Source: an uncultured Eubacteriales bacterium (GTDB lineage Bacteria; Bacillota; Clostridia; Oscillospirales; Acutalibacteraceae). From it: DNA of 64,000 nt. The notes beneath the pieces were generated by a model that made no database searches, was not told the DNA's origin, and worked only from the letters and a program-made list of their open reading frames with translations. Shown here piece after piece: positions 53,905 through 63,064 of this stretch. The stretch is from the NCBI GenBank assembly GCA_934561055.1, contig CAKTFN010000001.1, forward strand, positions 372,001-436,000. Reading direction: 5' to 3'. Both the position numbers and the translations under genes were made by a program. Every line of letters starts with the position of its first letter. Position 1 is the first letter of the stretch.

Positions 53905-55720
53905 TAGCATATACCTCCGATTCATTTCTTAAAATTTCTTCAATTTCTTCGCTTGAATATACTGCAAAATTGGTGTCATCAATGGATTTGTTGTTTTCGT
54001 TTTCTTTTGCTTCTTCAATGTCCTGCAAGAACAAATTGCCGACTGAATAATCGTCAAAACCGTGGACATATGGCTGAGTTTTTCCGTCTGTTGTTAGTGC
54101 AACATTCGGGTGCTTTAAGATATCATACTTAAGGTCTTTTACCGGTCTTTCACCTCTGATGAAAAGAAGCGCATACCTGTTGTCAAGCATACGCACTTCA
54201 TCTGGAGTTAAAAGCTCACGTCCCGATATTTGATAGTTAGTTGAGCAATTACCGTTTCTGCCCGTACTCTTTCCAAAAGTGTTCGTGTCGATGGTTTCCT
54301 TTCCGAGCAACTTTGAAATATATTCGTGCGTGCTCTGCTCATTTCCACCCAAATAGAGAAATTCGTCACAGTTGCCGATAATACTTTCCCACTGCTTTTC
54401 AAAAAGAGATTTGAGCTGTGCCATGTTTTGTATGATAATTGAAACAGATATTTCTCTTGAACGCATAGTTGCAAGTAATTTATCAAAATCATCAGGCAGT
54501 GCAACGTTCGCAAACTCGTCCATAACAAAATGTACATGAACGGGAAGTCTGCCGCCGTGTACAAAGTCAGCTTGATAATAAAGCTGCTGAAAAAGTTGTG
54601 TATACAGCATACCGACAACAAAGTTAAAACTGCTGTCGCTTTCCGGTATTACCGCAAAGACAGCAGTTTTCTTTTCACCAATGCTGTTTAAGTTCATTTC
54701 ATCCGTTTTCGTAATGCTTGAAAGGGTATTCAAGTCAAACTTTTCAAGTCTTGCAAGAAGTGATATTTGTATAGACTTCAATGTTTTGCCTGCACCCTTA
54801 TGGTATGAACGGTAATATTTCAAAGCTATATGCTGCGGATCTTTCTTTTCCAGTGCTTCAAACAATGCGTCGAGCGGACTTACAAGGTATTCATCCTCCT
54901 CACTTACATCACCCTGCCTTATCATTTCAAGGACGGTCGAAAAGTTTTGTTCTTCCGGCGGTGCTTCATAATGCAGGATAGATATTAAGGCTTTCAAAAG
55001 CATACTTGCTGTCTGATCCCAAAACGGGTCTTGTGCCTGACTTCCTTTCGGTGTTGTATTCTTAAAAAGGTTAGTTACAAGCCTTTGAATATCGTTGTCA
55101 TCTTTGATATACACAAACGGGTTATAGCAATCGCTCTTATCCATATTAATCAGGTCAAGAACCCTTATCTCGTATCCGTTTGCTTCTAACAAATGACCTG
55201 TATCACGAAGCAGCTCGCCTTTAGGATCAAGAACAATAAAGGAAGTATTAGCCTGCATAATGTTCGGCTTAGCGTAAAAGCGTGTTTTACCCGAACCTGA
55301 GCCGCCGCAAACAAGCACATTTAAATTTCTTCTGTGTTTTCGTCCGTCAAGTCCGATAGCGGTATTTTGAGAGAGAAGCTTGTTTTCTTTACTGTCTTTA
55401 TCTGCATACTTCTTCTTAATAACGGTTGCCTTACCCCATTTTGCCGAACCGTGTTCCTCTCGGCGGCGGTAGTTCTTATCAGTAGAAAGATATATACCTA
55501 TTCCGAGAGCATAGACGCACAGCAAAACGAGGACAGTTTTCAGGCTGTCCTCACAAAATGATATGTGAAACGGATTGTCCATTATCGCAGAAAAGTTTTT
55601 TACGATACCGACAATACCGTCTGGTGTATACGGCGCAATAAGCAAAGAGAGCCAAATGACAGGAACTATCCCTAAAGCATAAAGTATGATATTCGTCTTT
55701 GAAAACTTATCTTGCCTCAT
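53891..55720 (-). CDS. VirD4/TraG-type coupling protein
   Basis: 609 residues from the ATG at 55720. Two N-terminal helices (about 12-30 and 55-75), Walker A GGSGSGKTRFYAKP at about 141, Walker B HFVMDEFANVALPDD at about 402. It hands the relaxase-DNA complex to the secretion channel. Its start overlaps the 42-residue gene and its end overlaps Maff2. Confidence 0.94.
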   Translation of the reverse strand: MRQDKFSKTNIILYALGIVPVIWLSLLIAPYTPDGIVGIVKNFSAIMDNPFHISFCEDSLKTVLVLLCVYALGIGIYLSTDKNYRRREEHGSAKWGKATVIKKKYADKDSKENKLLSQNTAIGLDGRKHRRNLNVLVCGGSGSGKTRFYAKPNIMQANTSFIVLDPKGELLRDTGHLLEANGYEIRVLDLINMDKSDCYNPFVYIKDDNDIQRLVTNLFKNTTPKGSQAQDPFWDQTASMLLKALISILHYEAPPEEQNFSTVLEMIRQGDVSEEDEYLVSPLDALFEALEKKDPQHIALKYYRSYHKGAGKTLKSIQISLLARLEKFDLNTLSSITKTDEMNLNSIGEKKTAVFAVIPESDSSFNFVVGMLYTQLFQQLYYQADFVHGGRLPVHVHFVMDEFANVALPDDFDKLLATMRSREISVSIIIQNMAQLKSLFEKQWESIIGNCDEFLYLGGNEQSTHEYISKLLGKETIDTNTFGKSTGRNGNCSTNYQISGRELLTPDEVRMLDNRYALLFIRGERPVKDLKYDILKHPNVALTTDGKTQPYVHGFDDYSVGNLFLQDIEEAKENENNKSIDDTNFAVYSSEEIEEILRNESEVYANEKK

Positions 55721-55835
55721 ATGAAGCATGCCTCTTTTCTTTAAGATACGTTGCGTCGATAATTTTCAAAAGTAAGCTGTCAACATCTTCTGTCGGCTTT
55801 TCTTCTGGATTTAAAACGCCATCAAGTCCTGCCAT
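55707..55835 (-). CDS. 42-residue small protein coupled to virD4
   Basis: ATG at 55835 lies inside the end of the PcfB-like gene and its stop lies inside the start of virD4, so it links the two by overlap on both sides. Sequence starts MAGLDGVLNPEEKPTEDVDS and ends helical (KIIDATYLKEKRHASYEAR). Not recognised; the tight packing favours real translation. Confidence 0.6.
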   Translation of the reverse strand: MAGLDGVLNPEEKPTEDVDSLLLKIIDATYLKEKRHASYEAR

Positions 55836-56553
55836 ACTCTTTCATCCCCTTCTTTCTTTTATTTGTTTTCGTTGGTGCTTTTGTCGTCCAGACTTTTGAT
55901 TTATACTGTTCTTCTCTTATCTTCTCAAGCTCAACCTTGACTGACGGTCGGTTGCTCGGCTCATCAAAATTCTGTAACTTTCGACGGTCGTTTCGCATCC
56001 CTGAAATAGGCTCGGACGGACGGGAGCTTTCCGTCTTTGCCGCAGAAGGGTTTTTATTAAACGGTTCATCTTTTTGTTTTGCCTCTCCGAAAAGCTCGTC
56101 AATAAATTTATCCTCCGCAATCTTTTCCTGTTCTTTCGGCTGCTGTGATTTTTGAGCAGCTTTGCGAATAGTCGCTTTATCGACCGTTCCCAATTTAAAA
56201 CGTTCAAATATGCGGTTCACCTTAGACGCATCCTCTGCACGAACCATAATATCGCACTTACCGTCTTTCGCCCCCTTATCTTTAAGCACATGATAAAGCA
56301 CACCGTACTTCTTGGCGGCCTGACAAAATTTTTTCAAATCTCCGTCTTTGATTTCAAACACCTTAATCGGTTTATTTGATTTAAGCAGTTTTGAAAGTGA
56401 GGCTTTGCCTTTGCTTTTACTTGTGTCTTTCAGTGCAAGTACAATAATTTTCGCGAGCCTTTCTGCACCTTCACCGGTTATCTTTGTAGCAGCCTGCACT
56501 CCCTCCAGACCCATTCTGACAACCTGTTCAGCGGCGTCTCCTGAATTGTTCAT
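55822..56553 (-). CDS. PcfB/DUF3801-family relaxosome protein
   Basis: 243 residues. DUF3801 segment: FEIKDGDLKKFCQAAKKYGV and CDIMVRAEDASKVNRIFERF (about 65-125), then a charged tail with Lys/Arg-rich end. PcfB proteins are accessory to the coupling protein in Firmicutes conjugation systems. Overlaps the relaxase gene by 26 bases and the 42-residue gene at its end. Confidence 0.85.
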   Translation of the reverse strand: MNNSGDAAEQVVRMGLEGVQAATKITGEGAERLAKIIVLALKDTSKSKGKASLSKLLKSNKPIKVFEIKDGDLKKFCQAAKKYGVLYHVLKDKGAKDGKCDIMVRAEDASKVNRIFERFKLGTVDKATIRKAAQKSQQPKEQEKIAEDKFIDELFGEAKQKDEPFNKNPSAAKTESSRPSEPISGMRNDRRKLQNFDEPSNRPSVKVELEKIREEQYKSKVWTTKAPTKTNKRKKGMKEYGRT

Positions 56554-57880
56554 CTCTTTTCACCTCCTTCATATTGGATTCATTTGCCTTATTGATTTTA
56601 TCTTCAATTTTCGGTTGCTGCTCTTCGATCCTGTCACAAACTAAAATATCTCTCCGAAGTTCTTTAAGCCTTGCGGAGAGATTGGATATATCATCTTTGA
56701 GTTCAGTTGTTTCGTTTGTATCGCCTTTGCGTTCGGCGGTTTTGAGCATACTTCTGAGTTTGTTTCTTGCTTCTGTCAGTTCTGAAATTTCAGCTTTACA
56801 TCTGTCTTTGTACTCGCGAAGTTGTTCAGAAGTATCAATATCATTGCTGCATAAAAAATTCTGCTGTTCGATTAGCCTGTCGAGCTTTCTTATCTCATCA
56901 CCGAGTAATTTATATAAGTTTCTGTTAGAATTCGGTCTACTCTTAACAACAGAAACAACGGTTACGAATTGAATATACATAGTGCGGTAATCTCTCGGTA
57001 TTGACTGTCCCCATATCTCATATGCAGGGTATTCCTGGTTCGGAATATCTACTTCTTCATTTCGCCATGCGGCAACGATTCTTTTTGCAATACTTTCGGG
57101 GGTGTAATCATCACCGAGAGTTTTGAGCCGTCTCGGTTTATCGAATTTTGCATGAGATATAGTCGCATATTTGCGGTTAAAGTTAAAGGTATACCCTCGC
57201 CTTTTCATTCGGTAATAGAAGTCTTTTTCAGTCATTGCGAGTTTTATACATTCGTCAATGTCCTGTTTTATGATACTGTTTTTTGTAAGTTCACCGTTCT
57301 TTTCAGCTTCATATTCACCATAGCTTTTTGTCCTGCCTTGTTTGGAATTTTCAATCACATATAAACCGCGCTCTCTGCAAAGTTCATCGGAAAGAGCCCT
57401 CATTTTAGCGTAATTCTTTTTGTTGTCGTAATACTTTTTACCGTCAATAAATGATACCGAGTTTAGCAGGAAATGGTTATGGACACAGTGAGAGTTTACA
57501 TGGGTTGAAACAACAACCTCAAACCTATCTCCCCACATTTTCTTTGCAAATTTCTTCCCTATATCGTGAGCTGTCAAAGGTGTTACCTCATTTGGAGCAA
57601 AGGACTGATATGCATGAAAAGCTAAAATACCGCCTGTCTTTTTAAAAGTCTCCTTGGTTTCAATCATCTGTTCCAAAGCAAACTCAGGCTGACAGTTTAT
57701 GCCTGAGACAAAATATTTTCCATCTGTTTTGCTCGGATTAACTGTATAATCAAGCACATCATGAAGTGATTTCAAATCGGTTTTCTCATAATCTTTGTTT
57801 TCTGTTTTCTCGACATTAGAAACATAGCTGATAACTTTGTCAAGTCTTGCAGTGACCTTCCATATTTTAACCGCTGCCAT
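56528..57880 (-). CDS. MOBP-type relaxase
   Basis: 450 residues. N-terminal KIWKVTARLDKVISYVSN with candidate catalytic Y19, and the metal-binding histidines H127, H131, H134 and H136 in STHVNSHCVHNHFLLN. The second half is coiled coil (about 330-440). It nicks at oriT and stays attached to the transferred strand. Start overlaps the mobC end by 14 bases and its own binding site is weak, so translation is coupled. Confidence 0.92.
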   Translation of the reverse strand: MAAVKIWKVTARLDKVISYVSNVEKTENKDYEKTDLKSLHDVLDYTVNPSKTDGKYFVSGINCQPEFALEQMIETKETFKKTGGILAFHAYQSFAPNEVTPLTAHDIGKKFAKKMWGDRFEVVVSTHVNSHCVHNHFLLNSVSFIDGKKYYDNKKNYAKMRALSDELCRERGLYVIENSKQGRTKSYGEYEAEKNGELTKNSIIKQDIDECIKLAMTEKDFYYRMKRRGYTFNFNRKYATISHAKFDKPRRLKTLGDDYTPESIAKRIVAAWRNEEVDIPNQEYPAYEIWGQSIPRDYRTMYIQFVTVVSVVKSRPNSNRNLYKLLGDEIRKLDRLIEQQNFLCSNDIDTSEQLREYKDRCKAEISELTEARNKLRSMLKTAERKGDTNETTELKDDISNLSARLKELRRDILVCDRIEEQQPKIEDKINKANESNMKEVKRDEQFRRRR

Positions 57881-58199
57881 ACTTTTTCATCTGAAAAGTT
57901 CTGTGAAGTTCTTTTTCGATTTCTCTTAAATCAAGTATTTCCTGTCTCAAATCAGGTACATTCAAAATACCGTTTGACTTTACGATTACAAGAGTCTGAT
58001 TAAGGCTGTTTCCAACAGCACGAATTTCACGAATTAGTTTATAGTACTCGGCAGGAGGTGCTTGAACGGGAACACAGCCTTGTATAAGATAGCGAATTAA
58101 AGTGGTTTTATTCAAATTGGTTTCTTTACACAAATCGCAAAGGTCTTGATGTTCTTTTTCATTAAGATACACTTCCACACGAATGGGTCTTTTTCTCAT
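57867..58199 (-). CDS. mobC: MobC-family mobilisation protein
   Basis: 110 residues. Ribbon-helix-helix-like N-terminus (RPIRVEVYLNEKEHQDL), the MobC segment YKLIREIRAVGNSLNQTLVI and a basic end. MobC helps the relaxase melt oriT. First gene of the transfer operon, directly beside the candidate oriT. Confidence 0.88.
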   Translation of the reverse strand: MRKRPIRVEVYLNEKEHQDLCDLCKETNLNKTTLIRYLIQGCVPVQAPPAEYYKLIREIRAVGNSLNQTLVIVKSNGILNVPDLRQEILDLREIEKELHRTFQMKKYGSG

Positions 58200-58246
58200 T
58201 ACACCAATCCTCTCATCAGGGTTTTAGGGGTGATAAATCCCTAATA

Positions 58247-58276
58247 AGCGAATTTGACCGTTCAAATTCAGTGCTT
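58247..58276. other. Candidate oriT inverted repeat
   Basis: GAATTTGA (58250-58257) pairs perfectly with TCAAATTC (58262-58269) around CCGT, flanked by AAGC/GCTT. It lies in the 100-base gap immediately upstream of mobC, where MOBP oriTs are usually found. The nick site is not identified. Confidence 0.5.
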
Positions 58277-58303
58277 GCTAAGACTAAAGACAGAAATATT
58301 CTG

Positions 58304-58528
58304 TCAGTACAATTCATCAAAAAGGCACTCTTCTTCATCGTCATAAGGACAACTGTCTTCATTTTCAGAAAGCTGAAATGCAACCGATCTTTCTACATTC
58401 ATATTGTCAATAAGGTCGTGTGTATCAAGAACATTCGCGACTCTCTTTGCCGCTTCCTGCTTGGTTCTTGCCACAACCATAAAGTCAGTTTTTCTCGTTT
58501 CTACTGAATGGGCATTAAATATTTTCAT
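58304..58528 (-). CDS. Hypothetical ICE protein
   Basis: 74 residues from the ATG at 58528 (GGAGG 8 bases upstream; an ATG 2 codons earlier is too close). KIFNAHSVETRKTDFMVVAR then TKQEAAKRVANVL, ending in an acidic tail (SCPYDDEEECLFDELY). It resembles the short DpnD/PcfM-like proteins in its N-terminus. Unknown; next to oriT. Confidence 0.6.
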   Translation of the reverse strand: MKIFNAHSVETRKTDFMVVARTKQEAAKRVANVLDTHDLIDNMNVERSVAFQLSENEDSCPYDDEEECLFDELY

Positions 58529-58541
58529 AGACATTCCTCCG

Positions 58542-59111
58542 TTATCTTTCCTGATTTTTGTGTTTAGGCTGATAGGGTACAGCTTTAATCTCATCGCCGG
58601 ATTTGAAAAACTTTTCGGGTAATCTGAATTGTTCTTTGTACTTTTCGATTTGTTCGTCTCTCAAACTTTTAAATCGATCTGTTGAGCAGTCGCAGATAAA
58701 AGCTGTCCCGGCAATGATGTCAATCATCTTTCCATCCTTATCATATATGGCTCGATTGAGCGGCATTCCGTTCATCTTACCTTCTTCATTGACGACAAGA
58801 CAACAGTTCGGATCATCAAGATAATATGCGGGTTCGATTAAACCACCAACCACCTTTTGTAAATCCTCAAGTTCTGTTCCGATCTCGGCCGCTCTTGCCA
58901 TTTTATTGGGTTCAAGCAAAACAATTCTCATCTTTTCCGGCGCTTTTTCTTCGGCTTCAAAGTTGACTTCTGTGAAGTTATCTGCATCGAGAATATGCTC
59001 GCCCTTGTACCAATCATCGGCTATTTTTTGTTCGGCTTCTTCCTGACTTTCTGCTTCGATTTCGACTGTCTTTTTGAGCGTTTCTGTAATGGTTACGTTG
59101 TACTTTTTCAT
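58542..59111 (-). CDS. DUF3846 protein with DpnD/PcfM-like N-terminus
   Basis: 189 residues. Residues 1-50 (KYNVTITETLKKTVEIEAES) match the DpnD/PcfM-like domain. About 58-145 is DUF3846 (KMRIVLLEPNKMARAAEIGT, DLQKVVGGLIEPAY, NEEGKMNGMPLNRAIYD, DIIAGTAFICDC). Such proteins are frequent ICE and phage cargo, and their role is not established. 13 bases before the 74-residue gene, so same transcript. Confidence 0.82.
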   Translation of the reverse strand: MKKYNVTITETLKKTVEIEAESQEEAEQKIADDWYKGEHILDADNFTEVNFEAEEKAPEKMRIVLLEPNKMARAAEIGTELEDLQKVVGGLIEPAYYLDDPNCCLVVNEEGKMNGMPLNRAIYDKDGKMIDIIAGTAFICDCSTDRFKSLRDEQIEKYKEQFRLPEKFFKSGDEIKAVPYQPKHKNQER

Positions 59112-60135
59112 CTTTAAACCTCCTTTCTGTGATTTTTATATGGCAATTTTTATGTGTGACAAAAATAAACGTTTTCTGTTTTCGGCATAGGTACGGAGCT
59201 TCTTTTTGTAATCGGTTTTAGTTTTGCGCATTATTTTTGCAAAACGCTTTTGTCATTTCAATATGCGAAACTGTTTCAATGAATGTCATTCCGCAAACTT
59301 TCATGAGGGAGTGCTCTTTTCGTAGATTGCTATCACTCCACGTTCTCATTCCGTTCGATATATTTAAAAAGTTATGATATTTAGCGGTGTAATCCTTTGA
59401 AGATATTCATACAAGTCCATTTGTCTGTTTAGAGATAGCAAAACAAAACTATTTATTTTGCTTTTACTCGCCTATGTGCCATAAATGTTCCCTCCTCTTT
59501 ACGAACTCAAGACAATATACTTCTTTACTTTTAATCATTCCCGCATTATTTACAATGTTAGTTAAAGGTACGTTTGTTGCCTTTACCCAGAAAAACTGTC
59601 ATATAGTTTTGAACTCCTTACTTGATTTTGAAATTGGAATTCTTATTCGGGGTTGCATTTGAAAAACAGTCAAAGCGGTTAAACACTGGGTGCATTTTCA
59701 AGGTTATTAGCACTGTAAGGTTTCAAAGAAAAGCTGATACTATATCTCATTAAGGTATTTCAACTTGAAAACATGGTTAAAAAGACATCGTTTTTAAAGC
59801 AACAACTTATACCTAAAAATGAAAAACTGACAGTTCTAATGAACCGTCAGTTTGAATATATCTGCTTTTTTGTGTCGTACGACCAGTTTTTTGTTGTTTG
59901 AATAATGGGTTCTCTAAAAAATTCCAAAGCTCATTTTCAACCCATCATACCTAATTTATAATAATGTAATCCCATAATTATTGTTTCATTTCTTGACCAT
60001 AGGCAATATACATATTGTCAATATTGTTCATAACAATTACCTTGCATTTTATAATTTTGTTCCACCCTTCTGCATCTGGCATTGCAATGTGAAACTGATT
60101 TTTAAAATTGTACATATACGGTATTCCATTACAAA
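59112..60135. other. 1-kb gene-free region
   Basis: No supportable gene. A strong hairpin at 59824-59853 (AAACTGACAGTTC with GAACCGTCAGTTT, one mismatch) could be a terminator for either direction. A 62-codon plus-strand frame at 59474 has no binding site. The remainder may hold regulatory DNA of the transfer region; nothing recognised. Confidence 0.5.
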
Positions 60136-61248
60136 TCAATCGTTCAACTTCAAAAAATCATAAAGCATTGTATCAATTTTATGGTTGATTTTACAGTTTG
60201 CATCTGACATTGATTTTATTCGCAAAGCATTTAAAATGGTCATTGATTGCTCAAATGATAATTTGAAATCTTTTGTTACAGTATTCAGAATAAAGGCTTC
60301 TTCAAATCTAAAGTAAGTATTACCGCGGAAATTAATTGATAAATCAGATATTATTTTTGCTTTTAATAATTCATCTAAATCCATGTTATTGATCGCATCT
60401 TCAAATTTAAAAGAATGGTTTCCTTGAAATGCACTAGTTAATCTTGACATTATTTTCGCCTTTAAGAAAGCATCTAAATTTATATTATTAAATGCCTCTT
60501 GAAAACATTCCTCATCGATTTCAATATATTTGTTATTCAAAGTCAAATTTGCTCTTATTGCATCCATATATTCATCAGCTATTTCATGACGAGAAAGAAT
60601 GAATCTTGACATGACTGGGGCTCTTTTAAAATCGCCACTCGAAACAGAAAGCATAGCCCCTACCAGTATTTCTGTTTTTATAACGTCTCCATTAATATTT
60701 GGATCATGAAACGATAAGTTTACAATTTCACCTATATTCACACCAACAAGGTTAATGTATCCAACGTCATAATTTTTCGAAAGAACAAATTCGCCAACAT
60801 ATCTTTTTTGCTCTTTTTCATCTGTTTGTATTTTCAGTTCAGCTTTATAGGATCCATCATATCTTATAGAAAACTTTGCAACACTAACCTTTGTAGGTGT
60901 GTTTGATACCGTAGGATAAAAATAAAAGAAATAATCATCATACTCATATTTACTATATCTTTTTTCTCTATACTTATAATCAAGTCCCGAATTTAGTACA
61001 TTCTCATCACTAAGACCAAGCAAATAATCCGATGATACCCCTAAAGCTTTACAAAGAGCAATCAAGAAATTAGTATTCGGAGATCTTTGGATATAAATAC
61101 TTATATTATTCTTAGATATCTCATATTTAATTTCATTATTTAAAATACTATGTAGATCATCCATAGTTATATCCTTTAATTTCATAACCTTTAGTATTCT
61201 CTCTTTAAATTGATTTGGATCAATAAATTTTTTGTTGTCCTCTTTCAT
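60136..61248 (-). CDS. XRE-type regulator with tandem helical repeats
   Basis: 370 residues, ATG behind AGGAGC. Residues about 12-78 form an XRE helix-turn-helix (ISKNNISIYIQRSPNTNFLI, ALCKALGVSSDYLLGLS). The middle (about 105-230) is unknown and beta-rich. Residues 249-313 hold two ~33-residue repeats (NINLDAFLKAKIMSRLTSAF and NMDLDELLKAKIISDLSINF, each followed by a G-N-x-x-F end), with a third start after them. Divergent from two plus-strand genes with a palindrome in the shared promoter region, so it is likely their regulator. Confidence 0.75.
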   Translation of the reverse strand: MKEDNKKFIDPNQFKERILKVMKLKDITMDDLHSILNNEIKYEISKNNISIYIQRSPNTNFLIALCKALGVSSDYLLGLSDENVLNSGLDYKYREKRYSKYEYDDYFFYFYPTVSNTPTKVSVAKFSIRYDGSYKAELKIQTDEKEQKRYVGEFVLSKNYDVGYINLVGVNIGEIVNLSFHDPNINGDVIKTEILVGAMLSVSSGDFKRAPVMSRFILSRHEIADEYMDAIRANLTLNNKYIEIDEECFQEAFNNINLDAFLKAKIMSRLTSAFQGNHSFKFEDAINNMDLDELLKAKIISDLSINFRGNTYFRFEEAFILNTVTKDFKLSFEQSMTILNALRIKSMSDANCKINHKIDTMLYDFLKLND

Positions 61249-61276
61249 TGTATAGCTCCTGTTGTCTTTTTTGATT

Positions 61277-61305
61277 ATATTAGCTTAAATCAGAAGAAAT
61301 GTCAA
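61277..61305 (-). promoter_or_regulatory. Promoter of the XRE gene
   Basis: On the minus strand TTGACA (61305-61300), 17-base spacer and TAATAT (61282-61277), about 30 bases before the ATG. Confidence 0.7.
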
Positions 61306-61330
61306 CTCCTTTCATATACTCAATGGCTTA

Positions 61331-61345
61331 AACGATTTTATCGTT
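61331..61345. promoter_or_regulatory. Candidate operator
   Basis: AACGATTTTATCGTT, a perfect 6-bp palindrome with a 3-base centre, between the divergent promoters. A plausible binding site for the XRE protein. Confidence 0.4.
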
Positions 61346-61414
61346 AATATTTAACAAATCTCGTGAACCGCAATGTTGCAATCTGACGAAAATGAAATTT
61401 TTGCTGCAAAGCCC

Positions 61415-61443
61415 TTGACATAAAGTCGAATTGTAGATAAAAT
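61415..61443 (+). promoter_or_regulatory. Promoter of the 61516 gene
   Basis: TTGACA (61415-61420), 17-base spacer, TAAAAT (61438-61443), about 73 bases before the start. Confidence 0.7.
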
Positions 61444-61515
61444 TTAATCACATTAGATAGCAAATAATCGTTTTCGAGAGGGACGTGCAAAAATTGCATT
61501 AAGGAGGAAATATTT

Positions 61516-62121
61516 ATGCTTGGAATTTTCAGTAGAATTTATCTGTATCTCTCAAAGGAGTATTTTTTGAATTTTCCTGATTGTGATATAGATAAATTGT
61601 TGGAAGATTTTGCCGATTGCAGAGTAATAACTCGAAATGGTCTGAATCTTTTTGAGGAAAATGTTTCACAAGACAGTTTGCAAAAAAAGTATTTTATGGG
61701 GCGTATTAAAGACCTCATAATTGAAGAAGCAAATGATTTTATAAGGAATTTTGAAGACGTATATTCAACAGAATCATTAGGTAGATACGTCTCAAAGAGA
61801 CAAATCAAAAGTTTAGTAAGAGCTTTTCAGGAAAAGGATGGAAAAATAACCGGATACGCCTTTGTTATTTTTCATATTATCTTTAAAGCTGTAAAAACTA
61901 TTCCAAATTATAACTTTGATAACCTTAAAAACTGTATAAATGCAGTTAATTCTGTCGTAGAAGACTATATACTACACCATCCAAAAGATCCCATTGCCTA
62001 TTTTCTTCTTCAGTGCTTTAACGTAGTATCAAACGAGATATCACGTCCCGATTTAAAGCCCGCAGACAAAAACAGTTTTCCTGCCATACCAAAAAGACAT
62101 AACTGCGACTACGACGAATAA
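61516..62121 (+). CDS. Hypothetical protein, helical
   Basis: 201 residues, ATG behind AAGGAGGAAATATTT. Soluble, helical, acidic and aromatic-rich (YLSKEYFLNFPDCDIDKLLE; FVIFHIIFKAVKTIPNYNFD). No motif recognised. It stands first in a plus-strand pair divergent from the XRE gene, with a strong hairpin after it. Unknown cargo. Confidence 0.65.
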   Translation: MLGIFSRIYLYLSKEYFLNFPDCDIDKLLEDFADCRVITRNGLNLFEENVSQDSLQKKYFMGRIKDLIIEEANDFIRNFEDVYSTESLGRYVSKRQIKSLVRAFQEKDGKITGYAFVIFHIIFKAVKTIPNYNFDNLKNCINAVNSVVEDYILHHPKDPIAYFLLQCFNVVSNEISRPDLKPADKNSFPAIPKRHNCDYDE

Positions 62122-62134
62122 CTACCATATTTAT

Positions 62135-62167
62135 ACCCAAAATAGCAATAGTATTGCTATTTTGGGT
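62135..62167 (+). terminator. Perfect 16-bp hairpin between the two cargo genes
   Basis: ACCCAAAATAGCAATA and its exact complement are separated by a single base. The stem starts 13 bases past the stop of the 201-residue gene. No strong U-tract follows, so it may attenuate or serve as a symmetric binding site. Confidence 0.55.
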
Positions 62168-62217
62168 AATATAGTAGTTATTTTAAACATTATATACTAT
62201 AGTCGGAGGTGTCTAAT

Positions 62218-62907
62218 TTGAAAAAAGAAAACAAAATACTTGAAGCCGCAATTGCAATTCCTTCTGGAATGCTTACAGAATTGATATATAGCGAAATATC
62301 CACATCATATTATGAAAAGCATATTGTTAATGGGATAGAAACTTTTGTCGAAGTAAACAAGTTTAACATCATTGCTAAAATAACAATCATATTATTCTTA
62401 TTTTTTGCTATTTGGTTTCTGCTTTCAATTATTATTCCACGACTCATATATAAATTTAGATCTATAACCCGGAAACGCAAACCAACTTACAATACAAAAG
62501 AAATAATAGAAACATTTAATGAGACCAAGCATACAGTTCAAAATATTTCGTTTGTGATAAATAATGGCTTCTCCAAAATTTCTTTTGCAATGCTTTATTC
62601 TGATGACATAACTAACTGCATTAATAAATTGCATACAGTTTTTTGTTCAAACAATGTTATTCAAAAAAAGACTGCCAACTCTGTATTTCGAGATTCACTA
62701 TCAATAAACACTAAAGGTTATTTTATATCAAAATATGAATTTACCACTTTGGTATCTATTTTAGAGAAATTGTTTTATGAATGTATGGAAGAACAAAGTA
62801 GTGATTTAAGCAGTTGTTCGAGTGCAGAAACAAGCGTTGAAAAATCACATCTAAAAAATGATACGGAAGAATTACAAGATAAAATTAAAGATTTGAAATT
62901 GATTTAA
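62218..62907 (+). CDS. Hypothetical membrane-anchored protein
   Basis: 229 residues from a TTG at 62218, chosen because GGAGGT (62205-62210) lies 7 bases upstream; the GTG at 62209 overlaps that site. One clear helix (about 50-75, IIAKITIILFLFFAIWFLLS) after an extracytoplasmic-looking N-terminus, then a cytoplasmic helical part with an acidic/Ser-rich C-terminus. Unknown family. Second gene of the pair with the 201-residue protein. Confidence 0.6.
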   Translation: MKKENKILEAAIAIPSGMLTELIYSEISTSYYEKHIVNGIETFVEVNKFNIIAKITIILFLFFAIWFLLSIIIPRLIYKFRSITRKRKPTYNTKEIIETFNETKHTVQNISFVINNGFSKISFAMLYSDDITNCINKLHTVFCSNNVIQKKTANSVFRDSLSINTKGYFISKYEFTTLVSILEKLFYECMEEQSSDLSSCSSAETSVEKSHLKNDTEELQDKIKDLKLI

Positions 62908-63031
62908 AATCATCATGTTGTGAAAAAATCCATACAGATTCGACACTAAAAAACAGCAGATATCAGATAAAGCCACTGAAATTACCAAGCCAATTTTTGT
63001 GTTAAAACCAATAAATACCATTTATATTTTT

Positions 63032-63061
63032 CAGCGGCATTGATACAAATCAATGCCGCTG
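63032..63061. terminator. Perfect hairpin after the helicase gene
   Basis: CAGCGGCATTGAT pairs exactly with ATCAATGCCGCTG around a 4-base loop, a few bases past the helicase stop. The T-run lies on the plus-strand 5' side, so on the minus strand an A-run follows; it may stabilise the mRNA end rather than terminate in the classic way. Confidence 0.5.
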
Positions 63062-63064
63062 AAC

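Noticed and set aside
59474..59662. 62-codon plus-strand frame in the 1-kb gap
   Set aside because: No binding site or recognisable sequence.
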